From the NCBI RefSeq assembly GCF_024172125.1, contig NZ_JAMZEA010000006.1, positions 716,934 to 780,933 of the forward strand: DNA of 64,000 bases, written 5' to 3'. Of the stretch, positions 1-7,809 are shown one piece after another. Source of the DNA: Actinomadura rupiterrae (lineage in GTDB: Bacteria; Actinomycetota; Actinomycetes; Streptosporangiales; Streptosporangiaceae). The notes under the pieces are model-generated. The model was not told where the DNA came from. It made no database searches and saw only the letters and a program-made list of their open reading frames with translations. The first letter of the stretch is position 1. Each line of letters starts with the position of its first letter. The position numbers were made by a program, and so were the translations under genes.

Positions 1-230
1 GCCTGCGCAAAGCGGTCCGCCAGCAACGCGCCTCCGCAGCCAGCGCCAGCGGCTGACCCCGCTGAGCTTTCAGGCGTCGGTCCGTCCTCAACGAACCGCA
101 GAACAGCCAGGGCCGAGGTCCGCGGGGATTCGCGCCAGCACGCATTGTCGGGAGCGGCGGCGCGGCCTGCTAGGGAGCGCGAGCGCGAGGAGCACCCGGC
201 ACGCCCGACAGGCGCAAGGAGCGAAGCCGC

Positions 231-440
231 TAGGCAGAGCAGGCGCAAGGAGCGAGGCCGGTAGGCAGAGCAGGCGCGAGGCGCGAGCCGGTAGGAACAG
301 CGGGCGCAAGGCGCGAGCCGGTAGGAACAGCGGGCGCAAGGCGCGAGCCGGTAGGAACAGCGGGCGCAAGGCGCGAGCCGGTAGGAACAGCGGGCGCAAG
401 GCGCGAGCCGGTAGGCGCGGCAGCCGCGACGAGCGAGGCC
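231..440. repeat. 30-bp tandem repeat, about 7 units
   Basis: Seven 30-bp units lie head to tail. The four central copies (291-410) appear identical, and the flanking copies (231-290, 411-440) diverge. Because 30 is divisible by three, the array stays open in several frames and makes spurious Ala/Arg/Pro-rich reading frames. I see no gene in positions 1-637 apart from this array. It sits upstream of the acyltransferase gene. Confidence 0.95.
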
Positions 441-637
441 CGGCAGGTACCACGGGCGCGGGACGTGAGCCCGGCATGCGCAGCGGGGGCGTGCAGGCCG
501 GGTCGGCGTAGGGCCGCTACCGCGTGACTCTCGGACTCGGAGCGTTGGCAAGTGCGGGATCCTACAAAATCCCGACGGGTCGGTTTGTATTGGCCCGGCA
601 GGGCAGGCGTTCGCGGGCAGAACCTAGCGTTTCGGGC

Positions 638-1315
638 ATGGACCCCGAACGCCTGATCTATCCCCTCACGAAGTACGTCTTCCTCGGACCCGCGCTGCGG
701 GTGGCGTTCCGGCCGAAGGTGACGGGGTCGGAGCACGTGCCGCGGTCGGGGCCGCTGATCCTCGCGGCCAACCACCTGGCGGTGATGGACTCGTTCATCG
801 TGCCCCTGGTGGTCCCGCGCCAGGTGTTCTTCCTCGGCAAGCAGGAGTACTTCACGCGGCCGGGCAGGCTCGGGAGGGCGCAGGCCGCGTTCTTCCGCAG
901 CGTCGGCGCGATCTCCGTGGACCGTTCGGGCGGGCGCGCCGTGATCGCCGCGATGGACGCCTCGGCGGCCGTGCTGGAGCGCGGGGACGCGTTCGCGATC
1001 CATCCCGAGGGCACCCGCTCCCCGGACGGACGCCTGTACCGGGGCCGCATGGGCGTGGGCCGGCTGGCGCTTCGGACGGGCGCGCCCGTGGTTCCGGTCG
1101 GGATCATCGGGACCGACCGCCTCCAGCCGCGCGGTCAGGCCCTTCCGAAACCGGGGCGAGTGGAGGTCCGTTTCGGGGAGCCGCTGGAATTCACCGGGGC
1201 GGAACGCGACCGGGAGGCCGTCCGATACGCCACCGACCAGGTCATGCAGGCCATCCAGAAGCTGTCCGGCCAGGAGTACGTGGACTCGTACGCGCCCGTT
1301 CCCGGGCAGGACTGA
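638..1315 (+). CDS. 1-acyl-sn-glycerol-3-phosphate acyltransferase-like (PlsC family)
   Basis: The 225-aa protein belongs to the PlsC/lysophosphatidate acyltransferase family, which transfers an acyl group to a lysophospholipid at the inner membrane face. The catalytic HX4D motif (NHLAVMD) is at residues 45-51 and the substrate-binding EGTR motif at 124-127, with family spacing and length. I chose ATG 638; the frame stays open to GTG 524, but those extra 38 residues are low-complexity and unconserved in type. It stands alone in front of an exonuclease gene 52 bases downstream. The lipid substrate cannot be told from sequence. Confidence 0.9.
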   Translation: MDPERLIYPLTKYVFLGPALRVAFRPKVTGSEHVPRSGPLILAANHLAVMDSFIVPLVVPRQVFFLGKQEYFTRPGRLGRAQAAFFRSVGAISVDRSGGRAVIAAMDASAAVLERGDAFAIHPEGTRSPDGRLYRGRMGVGRLALRTGAPVVPVGIIGTDRLQPRGQALPKPGRVEVRFGEPLEFTGAERDREAVRYATDQVMQAIQKLSGQEYVDSYAPVPGQD

Positions 1316-1367
1316 GGACCGGATATTCGCTCGCGGACGGCGTTCGCCCGCCGTTACGGTGCCGTGC

Positions 1368-1964
1368 ATGGAGGATTTCGGACGCTACCTGAACGTGGTC
1401 GACGTCGAGGCCACCTGCTGGGAGGGCCGCCGACCCCAAGACCAGGTCAGCGAGATCATCGAGATCGGCCTCTGCGTGGTGGACCTCCTCGCGCGCGAGC
1501 GCGTTGAGAAGCACCGCATACTCGTCCGTCCGGAACGGTCGCGCGTGAGCGAGTTCTGTACGCAACTGACCGGCCTCACTCAGGACGAGGTGGACACCGG
1601 CATCTCATTCCCGGAAGCGTGCGCGCTGCTGGAACGGGAGCATTCCGCTCATACGCGCACGTGGGCGAGCTGGGGCGACTACGACCGCAAGCAGTTCGAG
1701 CGCCAGACGGCGTCCGTAGGCGTTCGCTATCCGTTCGGCCGTCGGCATGTGAACACGAAGGCCCTCTGGTCGGAGGCGCACGGACTACGGCGCAAACTCG
1801 GAATGGCGGGCGCGCTGGAGCACGCCGGACTTCCCCTGGAGGGACGCCACCACAGCGGAGCCGACGACGCATGGAACATCGCCGCTTTGGTGCTCCGCCT
1901 TGTCCAGCGCGACGACTGGCCTACTGGACCTCGTCCAGGAGCACCCGCCCCACGTTCTTCCTAA
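1368..1964 (+). CDS. DEDDh 3'-5' exonuclease (ERI-1/RNase T-like)
   Basis: The 198-aa protein has the three exonuclease blocks of the DEDDh superfamily: D12-x-E14 (VVDVEAT), Asp in WGDYD at 104/106, and H162...D166 in HHSGAD. The E-A-T-C-W signature after the first block and the single-domain length match the ERI-1/KapD-like group, metal-dependent nucleases that trim 3' ends of RNA or DNA. ATG 1368 is preferred; an in-frame GTG at 1359 adds three residues. No partner gene suggests a specific substrate. Positions 1965-2261 hold nothing recognisable. Confidence 0.85.
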   Translation: MEDFGRYLNVVDVEATCWEGRRPQDQVSEIIEIGLCVVDLLARERVEKHRILVRPERSRVSEFCTQLTGLTQDEVDTGISFPEACALLEREHSAHTRTWASWGDYDRKQFERQTASVGVRYPFGRRHVNTKALWSEAHGLRRKLGMAGALEHAGLPLEGRHHSGADDAWNIAALVLRLVQRDDWPTGPRPGAPAPRSS

Positions 1965-2261
1965 CGCCTCACCCCTGCGCACCGCGTCGCCAGGCGGCCG
2001 GGAAGGCCGTCCCACACAAGGTGTGGGACCTGCACAGGCAGCGGCTCTGTCCTTATGTCGGCATCGCGCGCGCTTGGGAGCCTGCGCGTGCGGCAGACGC
2101 GGGAGCCGTGTACGCGGCCGGGTCGGATTTATCCCTGCGGCGGTTTTGGTCCCGTGTAACGGGCGGTTTGGGTCTGAGCAGGCGGCAGGTTTGGGACCCG
2201 TGTATAGGGCACGCCTCTACTGACCGATACGTCCGGCGAGCGCTCGGGAGGCGTTGAGGAC

Positions 2262-3164
2262 GTGGAGATCACCTTGGACCTGCGGTTGCCGCGGGACAGC
2301 ACGAGCGTTCCGGCGGCGCGGCGGCTGCTCGACGCGTCCCTGGGCGTGCTGGGGGTGGACGAGCCCATCCGCGGCGACATCGAGCTGATGCTGACCGAGG
2401 CGTGCACGAACGTGATCCGGCACGCGCAGGCGGGCGACGACTTCACCGTGCGGGTGTCCATCCTGGACACGCGCTGCGTCATCCGGGTCATCGACTCCGG
2501 CCGCGGCATCGATTCGCGGACCGTCGCGACGGCGGAGGAGCCTGCGGCGCTCACCGCCGAGTCCGGCCGGGGCCTGCAGATCATGCGCGCGCTGGCGGAC
2601 GACGTGCGCTTCCGGAACTTTCCCGACAGCGGGTCCTTGGTGGCGCTGGAGAAACACCTGATTTACCGCCAGGACAGCCTGGGCAGCCGCATGTCCCTTC
2701 CGGTCTGGTCCCTGGGCGAGCATCCGGACGGCCATAGGCTGCGAAGCATGAACGAAGCCGACGACGCCGAACTCCAGGAGTTCGCGACCCGCCTGTATGC
2801 CATGGCCCGGACGGGGCGGACGGACGAACTCGTCCCGTACATCGAGTCCGGCGTCCCGGTGAACCTCAGCAACGAGAAGGGCGACACGTTGCTGATGCTC
2901 GCCGCCTACCACGGGCACGCCGACACCGTCCGCGCGCTACTGGAACGAGGCGCCGATCCCGAGCGGGCCAACGACCGGGGGCAGCGTCCTATGGCGGGGG
3001 CGGTTTTCAAGAAGGAGCCCGAGGTCGTTCGCGTGCTGCTGGAGGCGGACGCGGATCCTTGGGCGGGCAGTCCGTCCGCTGTGGAGACGGCCAAGATGTT
3101 CGGTCACCACGACCTGCTGAGCCTGTTCGAGGAAGCCGCGGAGTCGCGCGCCTCCCGATCGTGA
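2262..3164 (+). CDS. RsbW-like anti-sigma ATPase domain fused to ankyrin repeats
   Basis: The reading frame is 300 aa. Residues 1-140 form an HATPase_c domain of the RsbW/SpoIIAB anti-sigma kinase type: N-box EACTNVIRHA (46-55), G1 DSGRGID (78-84) and G2 GRGLQIM (about 102-108). Residues 163-292 are an ankyrin-repeat protein whose start resembles a stand-alone actinobacterial ankyrin protein (MNEADDAE...), with repeats TLLMLAAYHGHADTVRALL and PEVVRVLLEADADP. A 22-residue linker joins them with no stop. Partner-switching kinases bind sigma or STAS proteins; none is nearby. It may be a true fusion, or two genes joined by an indel: an internal ATG at 2748 could start the ankyrin part alone. Confidence 0.8.
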   Translation: MEITLDLRLPRDSTSVPAARRLLDASLGVLGVDEPIRGDIELMLTEACTNVIRHAQAGDDFTVRVSILDTRCVIRVIDSGRGIDSRTVATAEEPAALTAESGRGLQIMRALADDVRFRNFPDSGSLVALEKHLIYRQDSLGSRMSLPVWSLGEHPDGHRLRSMNEADDAELQEFATRLYAMARTGRTDELVPYIESGVPVNLSNEKGDTLLMLAAYHGHADTVRALLERGADPERANDRGQRPMAGAVFKKEPEVVRVLLEADADPWAGSPSAVETAKMFGHHDLLSLFEEAAESRASRS

Positions 3165-3266
3165 AGCCGCAGGGGCCCGTTTTCTGGGGCTGACCTGGAG
3201 TGACGAAAAGTTATCCACAGATCACACTCCGACTTTGCCCGTCTCTGCCCGGTCGGCAGGATGGAT

Positions 3267-3299
3267 GCACCGGCGCTCGTCCGAGGGCGGCGCCGGTGC
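3267..3299 (-). terminator. Terminator-like hairpin after the MFS gene
   Basis: Perfect 10-bp arms GCACCGGCGC (3267-3276) and GCGCCGGTGC (3290-3299) enclose a 13-base loop, 21 bases beyond the MFS stop codon. There is no clear T tract, as is common in actinomycete intrinsic terminators. It lies between two convergent genes. Confidence 0.6.
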
Positions 3300-3320
3300 G
3301 AATCCGATCGGTCGTCGGGA

Positions 3321-4763
3321 TCAGCCCGGCGCCCGTGCCGAGCGAAGGGTGAACAGGGCGATGAGCAAGGCGATGGCGCCGAAGCAGGCACCGGTGACGA
3401 AGGTCGCCGCGAATCCGTCGAGTGAGGCGTGCCGGTCGGTGCCGGCGGTGGCGTCGAAGACGGTCACCATGATCGATGTGCCGATCGTGGCGCCCGACCA
3501 CAGCACGGTCTGCGCCACGCCGGCGGCCGCGCCGGAGTCCTCGGGGCGCACGCTGCCCAGGATGACCACGTTCAGCGGCATCACGGTCAGACCGGCTCCC
3601 CCGCCGTACAGCAGGAACGGGCCGAGCAGACCGGTCGCGTACCCCTGATGCGGGTCGATCGCGGTCAGCCAGAGCATGGCCGTGGTCATCAGGAAGGCAC
3701 CGGTCATGACCAGCGTCCGGCCGCCGAACCGTCCGAGCAGGCGCGGTGCGAAGCGCAGCACGACGAACTGCGTGCCGACGATCGGCAGGAACGCGGCGCC
3801 CGCCTTCAACGGCCCGTACCCGAGGTTCTGCTGGAAGTACTGCGTCAAGAAGAAGAAGCCGCCGAACATCCCGCCGACCAGGGTCGCGAGTGAGATGAAC
3901 GCGCCCGCGCGCAGGCGGTCCGTAAGCAGCCTCAGCGGGACGAGCGGATTCGGCACGCGCTCCTCGGCCAGCACGAACGCGACGAACAGGACGACCGCGG
4001 CGCCGAGCGGCGCCAGCATGAGCGTGTCGTGCCAGCCGTCCGATCCCGCCCGGATGAGCCCGAACACCAGGGCGGTCAGCCCGAGCGTGCCCAGCACCGC
4101 TCCGGCGAAGTCGAACCCGCTCGAACGGCGCGGCGTCTCCGGGAGCACCCGGGGCGCGGCGAGAAGGATCACCACACCGATGGGAAGGTTGATGAAGAAC
4201 ACCAGGCGCCACGACGACAGGTCCGTGAGCAGGCCGCCGAGCAGCATGCCCAGCGCGCCGCCCACACCGGTCACGGCGGACGAGACGCCGAGCGCCCGCA
4301 CCCGTGCGGTGCCGCTGAACAGCGTCGCGATCAGCACCATGGCGCTCGGCGCGGCGAGGGCCGCGCCGACCCCCTGGAGCGCGCGGGCGGAGATCAGTAT
4401 CCAGCCGTCCGACGCGACGCCGCCGAGCAGCGAGGCGAGCGTGAACACCGAGATCCCGGCGCAGAACGCGCGCCGGCGCCCGATGATGTCGCCCGACCGT
4501 CCGCCGAGCAGAAGCAGTCCGCCGAAGGCGAGGGTGTACGCGTTCTGCACCCAGGCGAGCCCGCCCGTGGACAGGTCGAGCGCCCCGCGGATGTCGGGAA
4601 GGGCGATGGTGACGACGGAGGAGTCGACCCCGACCATCAGCTGGCAGCCGACGATGACCGCGAGCACGAGGCCGGAATGACGGGGGGATGAGGCGGACGG
4701 CTGCGCCGGGGAGGCCGCGAGGCCCTCCCCCGCACGCACCCGTCCACCCGGAACAGTCGACAA
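3321..4763 (-). CDS. MFS drug efflux transporter, DHA2 (EmrB/QacA) family
   Basis: The 480-aa protein has about 14 hydrophobic segments. It carries the DHA2 hallmarks: the D-S-S-V-V-T-I-A-L-P-D-I motif in the first helix, GGRSGDIIGRRR in the loop between helices 2 and 3, and ALQGVGAA in helix 4. It should export drugs or amphiphiles by proton antiport. The start is TTG 4763, with GGAGG five bases upstream; an earlier TTG at 4775 lies on top of that ribosome site. It is divergent from a TetR gene, and two related palindromes precede its start, so repression by that TetR is likely. The substrate is unknown. Confidence 0.9.
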   Translation of the reverse strand: MSTVPGGRVRAGEGLAASPAQPSASSPRHSGLVLAVIVGCQLMVGVDSSVVTIALPDIRGALDLSTGGLAWVQNAYTLAFGGLLLLGGRSGDIIGRRRAFCAGISVFTLASLLGGVASDGWILISARALQGVGAALAAPSAMVLIATLFSGTARVRALGVSSAVTGVGGALGMLLGGLLTDLSSWRLVFFINLPIGVVILLAAPRVLPETPRRSSGFDFAGAVLGTLGLTALVFGLIRAGSDGWHDTLMLAPLGAAVVLFVAFVLAEERVPNPLVPLRLLTDRLRAGAFISLATLVGGMFGGFFFLTQYFQQNLGYGPLKAGAAFLPIVGTQFVVLRFAPRLLGRFGGRTLVMTGAFLMTTAMLWLTAIDPHQGYATGLLGPFLLYGGGAGLTVMPLNVVILGSVRPEDSGAAAGVAQTVLWSGATIGTSIMVTVFDATAGTDRHASLDGFAATFVTGACFGAIALLIALFTLRSARAPG

Positions 4764-4787
4764 GGCGACCTCCAAGGACCAGAATTT

Positions 4788-4807
4788 AAGGAACGCCAGA
4801 GTTCACT
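4788..4807. promoter_or_regulatory. Second, imperfect TetR operator-like site
   Basis: AAGGAACGCCAGAGTTCACT matches the perfect palindrome 51 bases away at 16 of 20 positions. It lies 25 bases upstream of the efflux-pump start, where a repressor would block transcription. Confidence 0.5.
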
Positions 4808-4838
4808 AAGCGCCGAACGTACCACCCACGTCCCGAAA

Positions 4839-4858
4839 AGTGAACGCCAACGTTCACT
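4839..4858. promoter_or_regulatory. Perfect TetR operator-like palindrome
   Basis: AGTGAACGCCAACGTTCACT has perfect 8-bp arms around CCAA. The size and location, between a divergent TetR gene and an MFS pump, are those of a TetR operator. Assignment to the 5395-5973 regulator is inference. Confidence 0.65.
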
Positions 4859-5001
4859 ATTTCCACGCCACAGACCACCCCCAGCGAGGACCCCATGACC
4901 CCCACACCACCGGCTCCCCCCACCCACTCCCCGCCCAAAGCCCCTGGCCACCCCACGAACGACCGCCCGCCTTAAGCCATGCCACACACGCCAAGCCGCC
5001 T

Positions 5002-5183
5002 CCGCACCGCACTCTCCGCACCACATCCGCCGCGCTACACCCGCCGCGCCACATCCGCCGCGCTGCACCCTCCGCTCCGCCCCCGCCGCACCACACCCGC
5101 CGCACCACACCCGCCGCGCCACATCCTCTGCATCGCATCTGCCGAGCCACATCCGCCGCTCCGCATATGCCGCACCGCACCCG
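5002..5183. repeat. 14-bp tandem repeat, 13 units
   Basis: Thirteen contiguous 14-bp units have the consensus CCGCRCCACAYCCG (example CCGCACCACATCCG). The period is not a multiple of three, so all frames are similarly low-complexity and the apparent reading frames across 4840-5400 are not genes. It fills most of the 600-bp gap between the MFS and TetR genes; apart from the two operators I see nothing else there. Confidence 0.95.
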
Positions 5184-5394
5184 GCGCGGATCCCCCCACC
5201 ACGCCCCGCCCCCGCCCGCGCGGAGGGCGCCGACCGGGTGATGGGACGTGCGGCTGAAGTAACCTGCGATTCTGCGGGTTCCGCCCAAGGGGACGGGGGC
5301 GTCGCCGGACTCCAGCACGGCGTCCGGCTACGCCGTCGCGCCGGATTGGCCGGGCGGCAGGGCTTGGAGTGTGGCGGAACGGAGAGCGGAAGCG

Positions 5395-5973
5395 ATGAGC
5401 ACGCCAACGCGGCGACGGGGTGAGGCCCTGGAGAGCGCGATCTTGATCGCCGCGCTCGACCAACTGGCCGAGGTGGGTTGCCGCCGTCTGACCATGGAGG
5501 GCGTCGCCGCCGCCGCGCACACCGGCAAGGCCGCGCTCTACCGCCGCTGGTCGAGCCGCGAGGAGCTGATCGCGGACGCGCTCCAGCACGTCCTGCCGGT
5601 GCCGGCGGAGGTCCCCGTCCACGACAACATCCGCGACGACCTCATGGAGTTGATGCGCTGCTACCGGGACGCAGTGAAAGCCACCCGGGGCACTGCGTTC
5701 CAAATCCTCAAAGAGGACGGCGAGCAGTCCAGCAGCCTGATGCGGGATGTCATCCGGGAGCGGGTGACGACTCCGCTCAAGGAACGGCTGCTGGACGCGC
5801 TGGAGCGAGGTGTGAAGCGCGGCGACGTCCGCCCGTCCGCCGCCATGCCCATGTGCGCCGAGATCGGCCCCGCAATGGTCATGTACCGCTGCACCCTCGG
5901 CTCACCGGACGTCCCCGACGAGTTCCTCACCGAACTCGTCGACAACGTCCTCCTCCCCGCCGTCACACCCTGA
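5395..5973 (+). CDS. TetR/AcrR family transcriptional regulator
   Basis: The 192-aa protein has an N-terminal TetR HTH (about residues 10-55: ILIAALDQLAEVGCRRLTMEGVAAAA followed by KAALYRRWSSREEL) and a helical ligand domain with the TetR_C11-like Met-rich end. It probably represses the divergent efflux pump through the palindromes at 4788-4858. ATG 5395 is chosen because the conserved region starts right after it; GTG 5371 would add eight residues. The ligand is unknown. Confidence 0.88.
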   Translation: MSTPTRRRGEALESAILIAALDQLAEVGCRRLTMEGVAAAAHTGKAALYRRWSSREELIADALQHVLPVPAEVPVHDNIRDDLMELMRCYRDAVKATRGTAFQILKEDGEQSSSLMRDVIRERVTTPLKERLLDALERGVKRGDVRPSAAMPMCAEIGPAMVMYRCTLGSPDVPDEFLTELVDNVLLPAVTP

Positions 5974-6182
5974 CCCACCAGGCCCGAAATCCCAAGCCAA
6001 CCCCCTTGAAAGGAGACCGTCCACCAGGGCCCTTATCGACCGTCCCCCACCTCCGACGACACCAGCCCCCTCGCCTCACCCCCCAGCGCAACCGTCGTGG
6101 CCGGGCTCCGGGCCCACTTGTCCCAGGCATGTACCAAACACCCGCGCCTCCCACCCCCAGTGACACGCACGTTCCACACACG

Positions 6183-6571
6183 GTGACGTGGGCGCGTCGC
6201 CCGCGATGACCGGGCCCTCGCGCACGCGGTGACGTCGGCACTCTCGCAAGCGGTGACGTGCGCACCGTTTCGCGCGATCACGTCGGCACGCTTGCACGCA
6301 ATGACGTGCGCACCGTCGCACGCGACGACGGAGGCCCTCGCACGCGGTGACATGGGCACCCTCACACGCGATGACGTCGGCGCCCGCGCACGCAGTGACG
6401 TCGGCGCCCGCGCACGCAGTGACGTCGGCACCCGCGCACGCGCTGACGTAGGCAGCCTCCCGCGCGATGGCGTAGGCACCCTCCCGCGCAGTGACGTCGG
6501 CGCCCTTGATGACGTGCGCAGCGTTTCGCGCGATCACGTGGGCGCTCTCGCACGCGGTGACGTAGGCGGCG
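6183..6571. repeat. 24-bp tandem repeat with a TGACGT core, about 16-17 units
   Basis: Units follow the pattern GTGACGTCGGCGCCCGCGCA plus four further bases. TGACGT is conserved in most copies; one or two copies are shortened. As 24 is divisible by three, the array encodes repetitive D-V-G-A-R-A-R-S octapeptides, which I do not believe are expressed. It lies between the TetR stop and the convergent MscS gene. Positions 5974-6182 show nothing else. Confidence 0.93.
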
Positions 6572-6605
6572 TTCGTTCGGCTCGGGCTGGGCGGGGTGGG
6601 CGGGG

Positions 6606-7661
6606 TTAGTCGGTGAGGTGGGGGGTGGGGGGTGTGGAGTCAGGGAGGAGGAGTTTGCGGGTTGGTGGGGGCATTTCTATGGATTCGAGGCGGAAGCGGC
6701 GGTGGAGGCGCTTGACGAACTCGTGCTTGATGCGGAACTGGTCGCCGAACTCGCCGGTGCGGAGGATGACGGTGAAGTGGATGCGGGAGTCGGCGAAGGT
6801 GTGGAAGCGGACGACGGGCAGGGCGTCCTTGACGGCGCCCTCGACCTCGGACATCACCTCGTGGCCGACGTCGACGACGACCTTCTCGACGTGGTCGAGG
6901 TCGCTGTCGTACGCGCAGCTCGCCTGGATGAGCAGGGACATGTCCTGCGCGGGGCGGTGGTAGTTGGTGAGGATCGTCTTGGAGAACGTGGCGTTCGGGA
7001 TGACCTCGATGTTGTCCGAGAGGGTGCGGATGGAGGTGTTGCGCCAGTTGATGTCGACGACGTAGCCCTCCTGGCCGCTGCTGAGCTTGATGTAGTCGCC
7101 GGGCTCCATCGTCCGGGACGCCAGGACGTGCACGCCGGCGAAGAGGTTGGCGAGCGTGTCCTGGAGGGCGAGGGCCACGGCCAGGCCGCCGACACCGAGG
7201 GCGCCGAGCAGCGGTGTGATGGACACGCCGAGGCTCTGCAGCATCACCAGGACGCCGACGCCGAGCACGACGACCTTGCTGATGTTGGTGAAGATGCTCA
7301 CGTTGGCGGCGGTGCCCTGCCGGATCAGCGCGACGGAGGCGATGATCCCGGCGGTCAGGCGGGCCAGCGCCAGGGAGACGACCAGGACGGTCACGGCGGT
7401 CAGGACGCGGCCGGTAGCGACGAGCGTCCCCCTGTGCAGGTTCAGCATGTTGGCCGCGATCCAGGCGCCGCCGAGCAGGCAGAGCGGGACCGCGAGGTCG
7501 TAGACCAGGCGAGCGGCCAGGTCGTCCCATGCCCAGCGGGTGTCCCCCGCGCGGGCCGTGAGGCGCTTGGCGAACAAGCGCAGCCCGACGGCCAGCACCA
7601 GGGCGGCCACCATGACCCCCGCCGCGATGATGATCGGTTCCCAACCCGGCCAGCCAGTCAT
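6606..7661 (-). CDS. MscS-family mechanosensitive ion channel
   Basis: The 351-aa protein has three to four N-terminal membrane segments. A pore-helix and beta-domain region follows, with the MscS signatures GVGGLAVALALQDTLANLFAGV and RTMEPGDYIKL, then ISDNIEVIPN-like residues and a C-terminal alpha/beta domain. Such channels open on hypo-osmotic shock to release solutes. ATG 7661 (MTGWPGWEP) begins just before the first hydrophobic segment. The frame extends 64 codons further upstream, but that part is unstructured. It is divergent from the hydrolase gene at 7810. Confidence 0.9.
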   Translation of the reverse strand: MTGWPGWEPIIIAAGVMVAALVLAVGLRLFAKRLTARAGDTRWAWDDLAARLVYDLAVPLCLLGGAWIAANMLNLHRGTLVATGRVLTAVTVLVVSLALARLTAGIIASVALIRQGTAANVSIFTNISKVVVLGVGVLVMLQSLGVSITPLLGALGVGGLAVALALQDTLANLFAGVHVLASRTMEPGDYIKLSSGQEGYVVDINWRNTSIRTLSDNIEVIPNATFSKTILTNYHRPAQDMSLLIQASCAYDSDLDHVEKVVVDVGHEVMSEVEGAVKDALPVVRFHTFADSRIHFTVILRTGEFGDQFRIKHEFVKRLHRRFRLESIEMPPPTRKLLLPDSTPPTPHLTD

Positions 7662-7809
7662 GCTCCGGCACCCTCCACACACTACGGACCTTCCAGACAA
7701 AGCATCGATCGTAGCTCCGTCCGAACCCCCATTCCGGGCCAACGGGACATGAGGGTCTCGCCACAGCGAGGAGGCTGTGGCGAGATCGCCGGTACAGGGG
7801 ATTACGATC

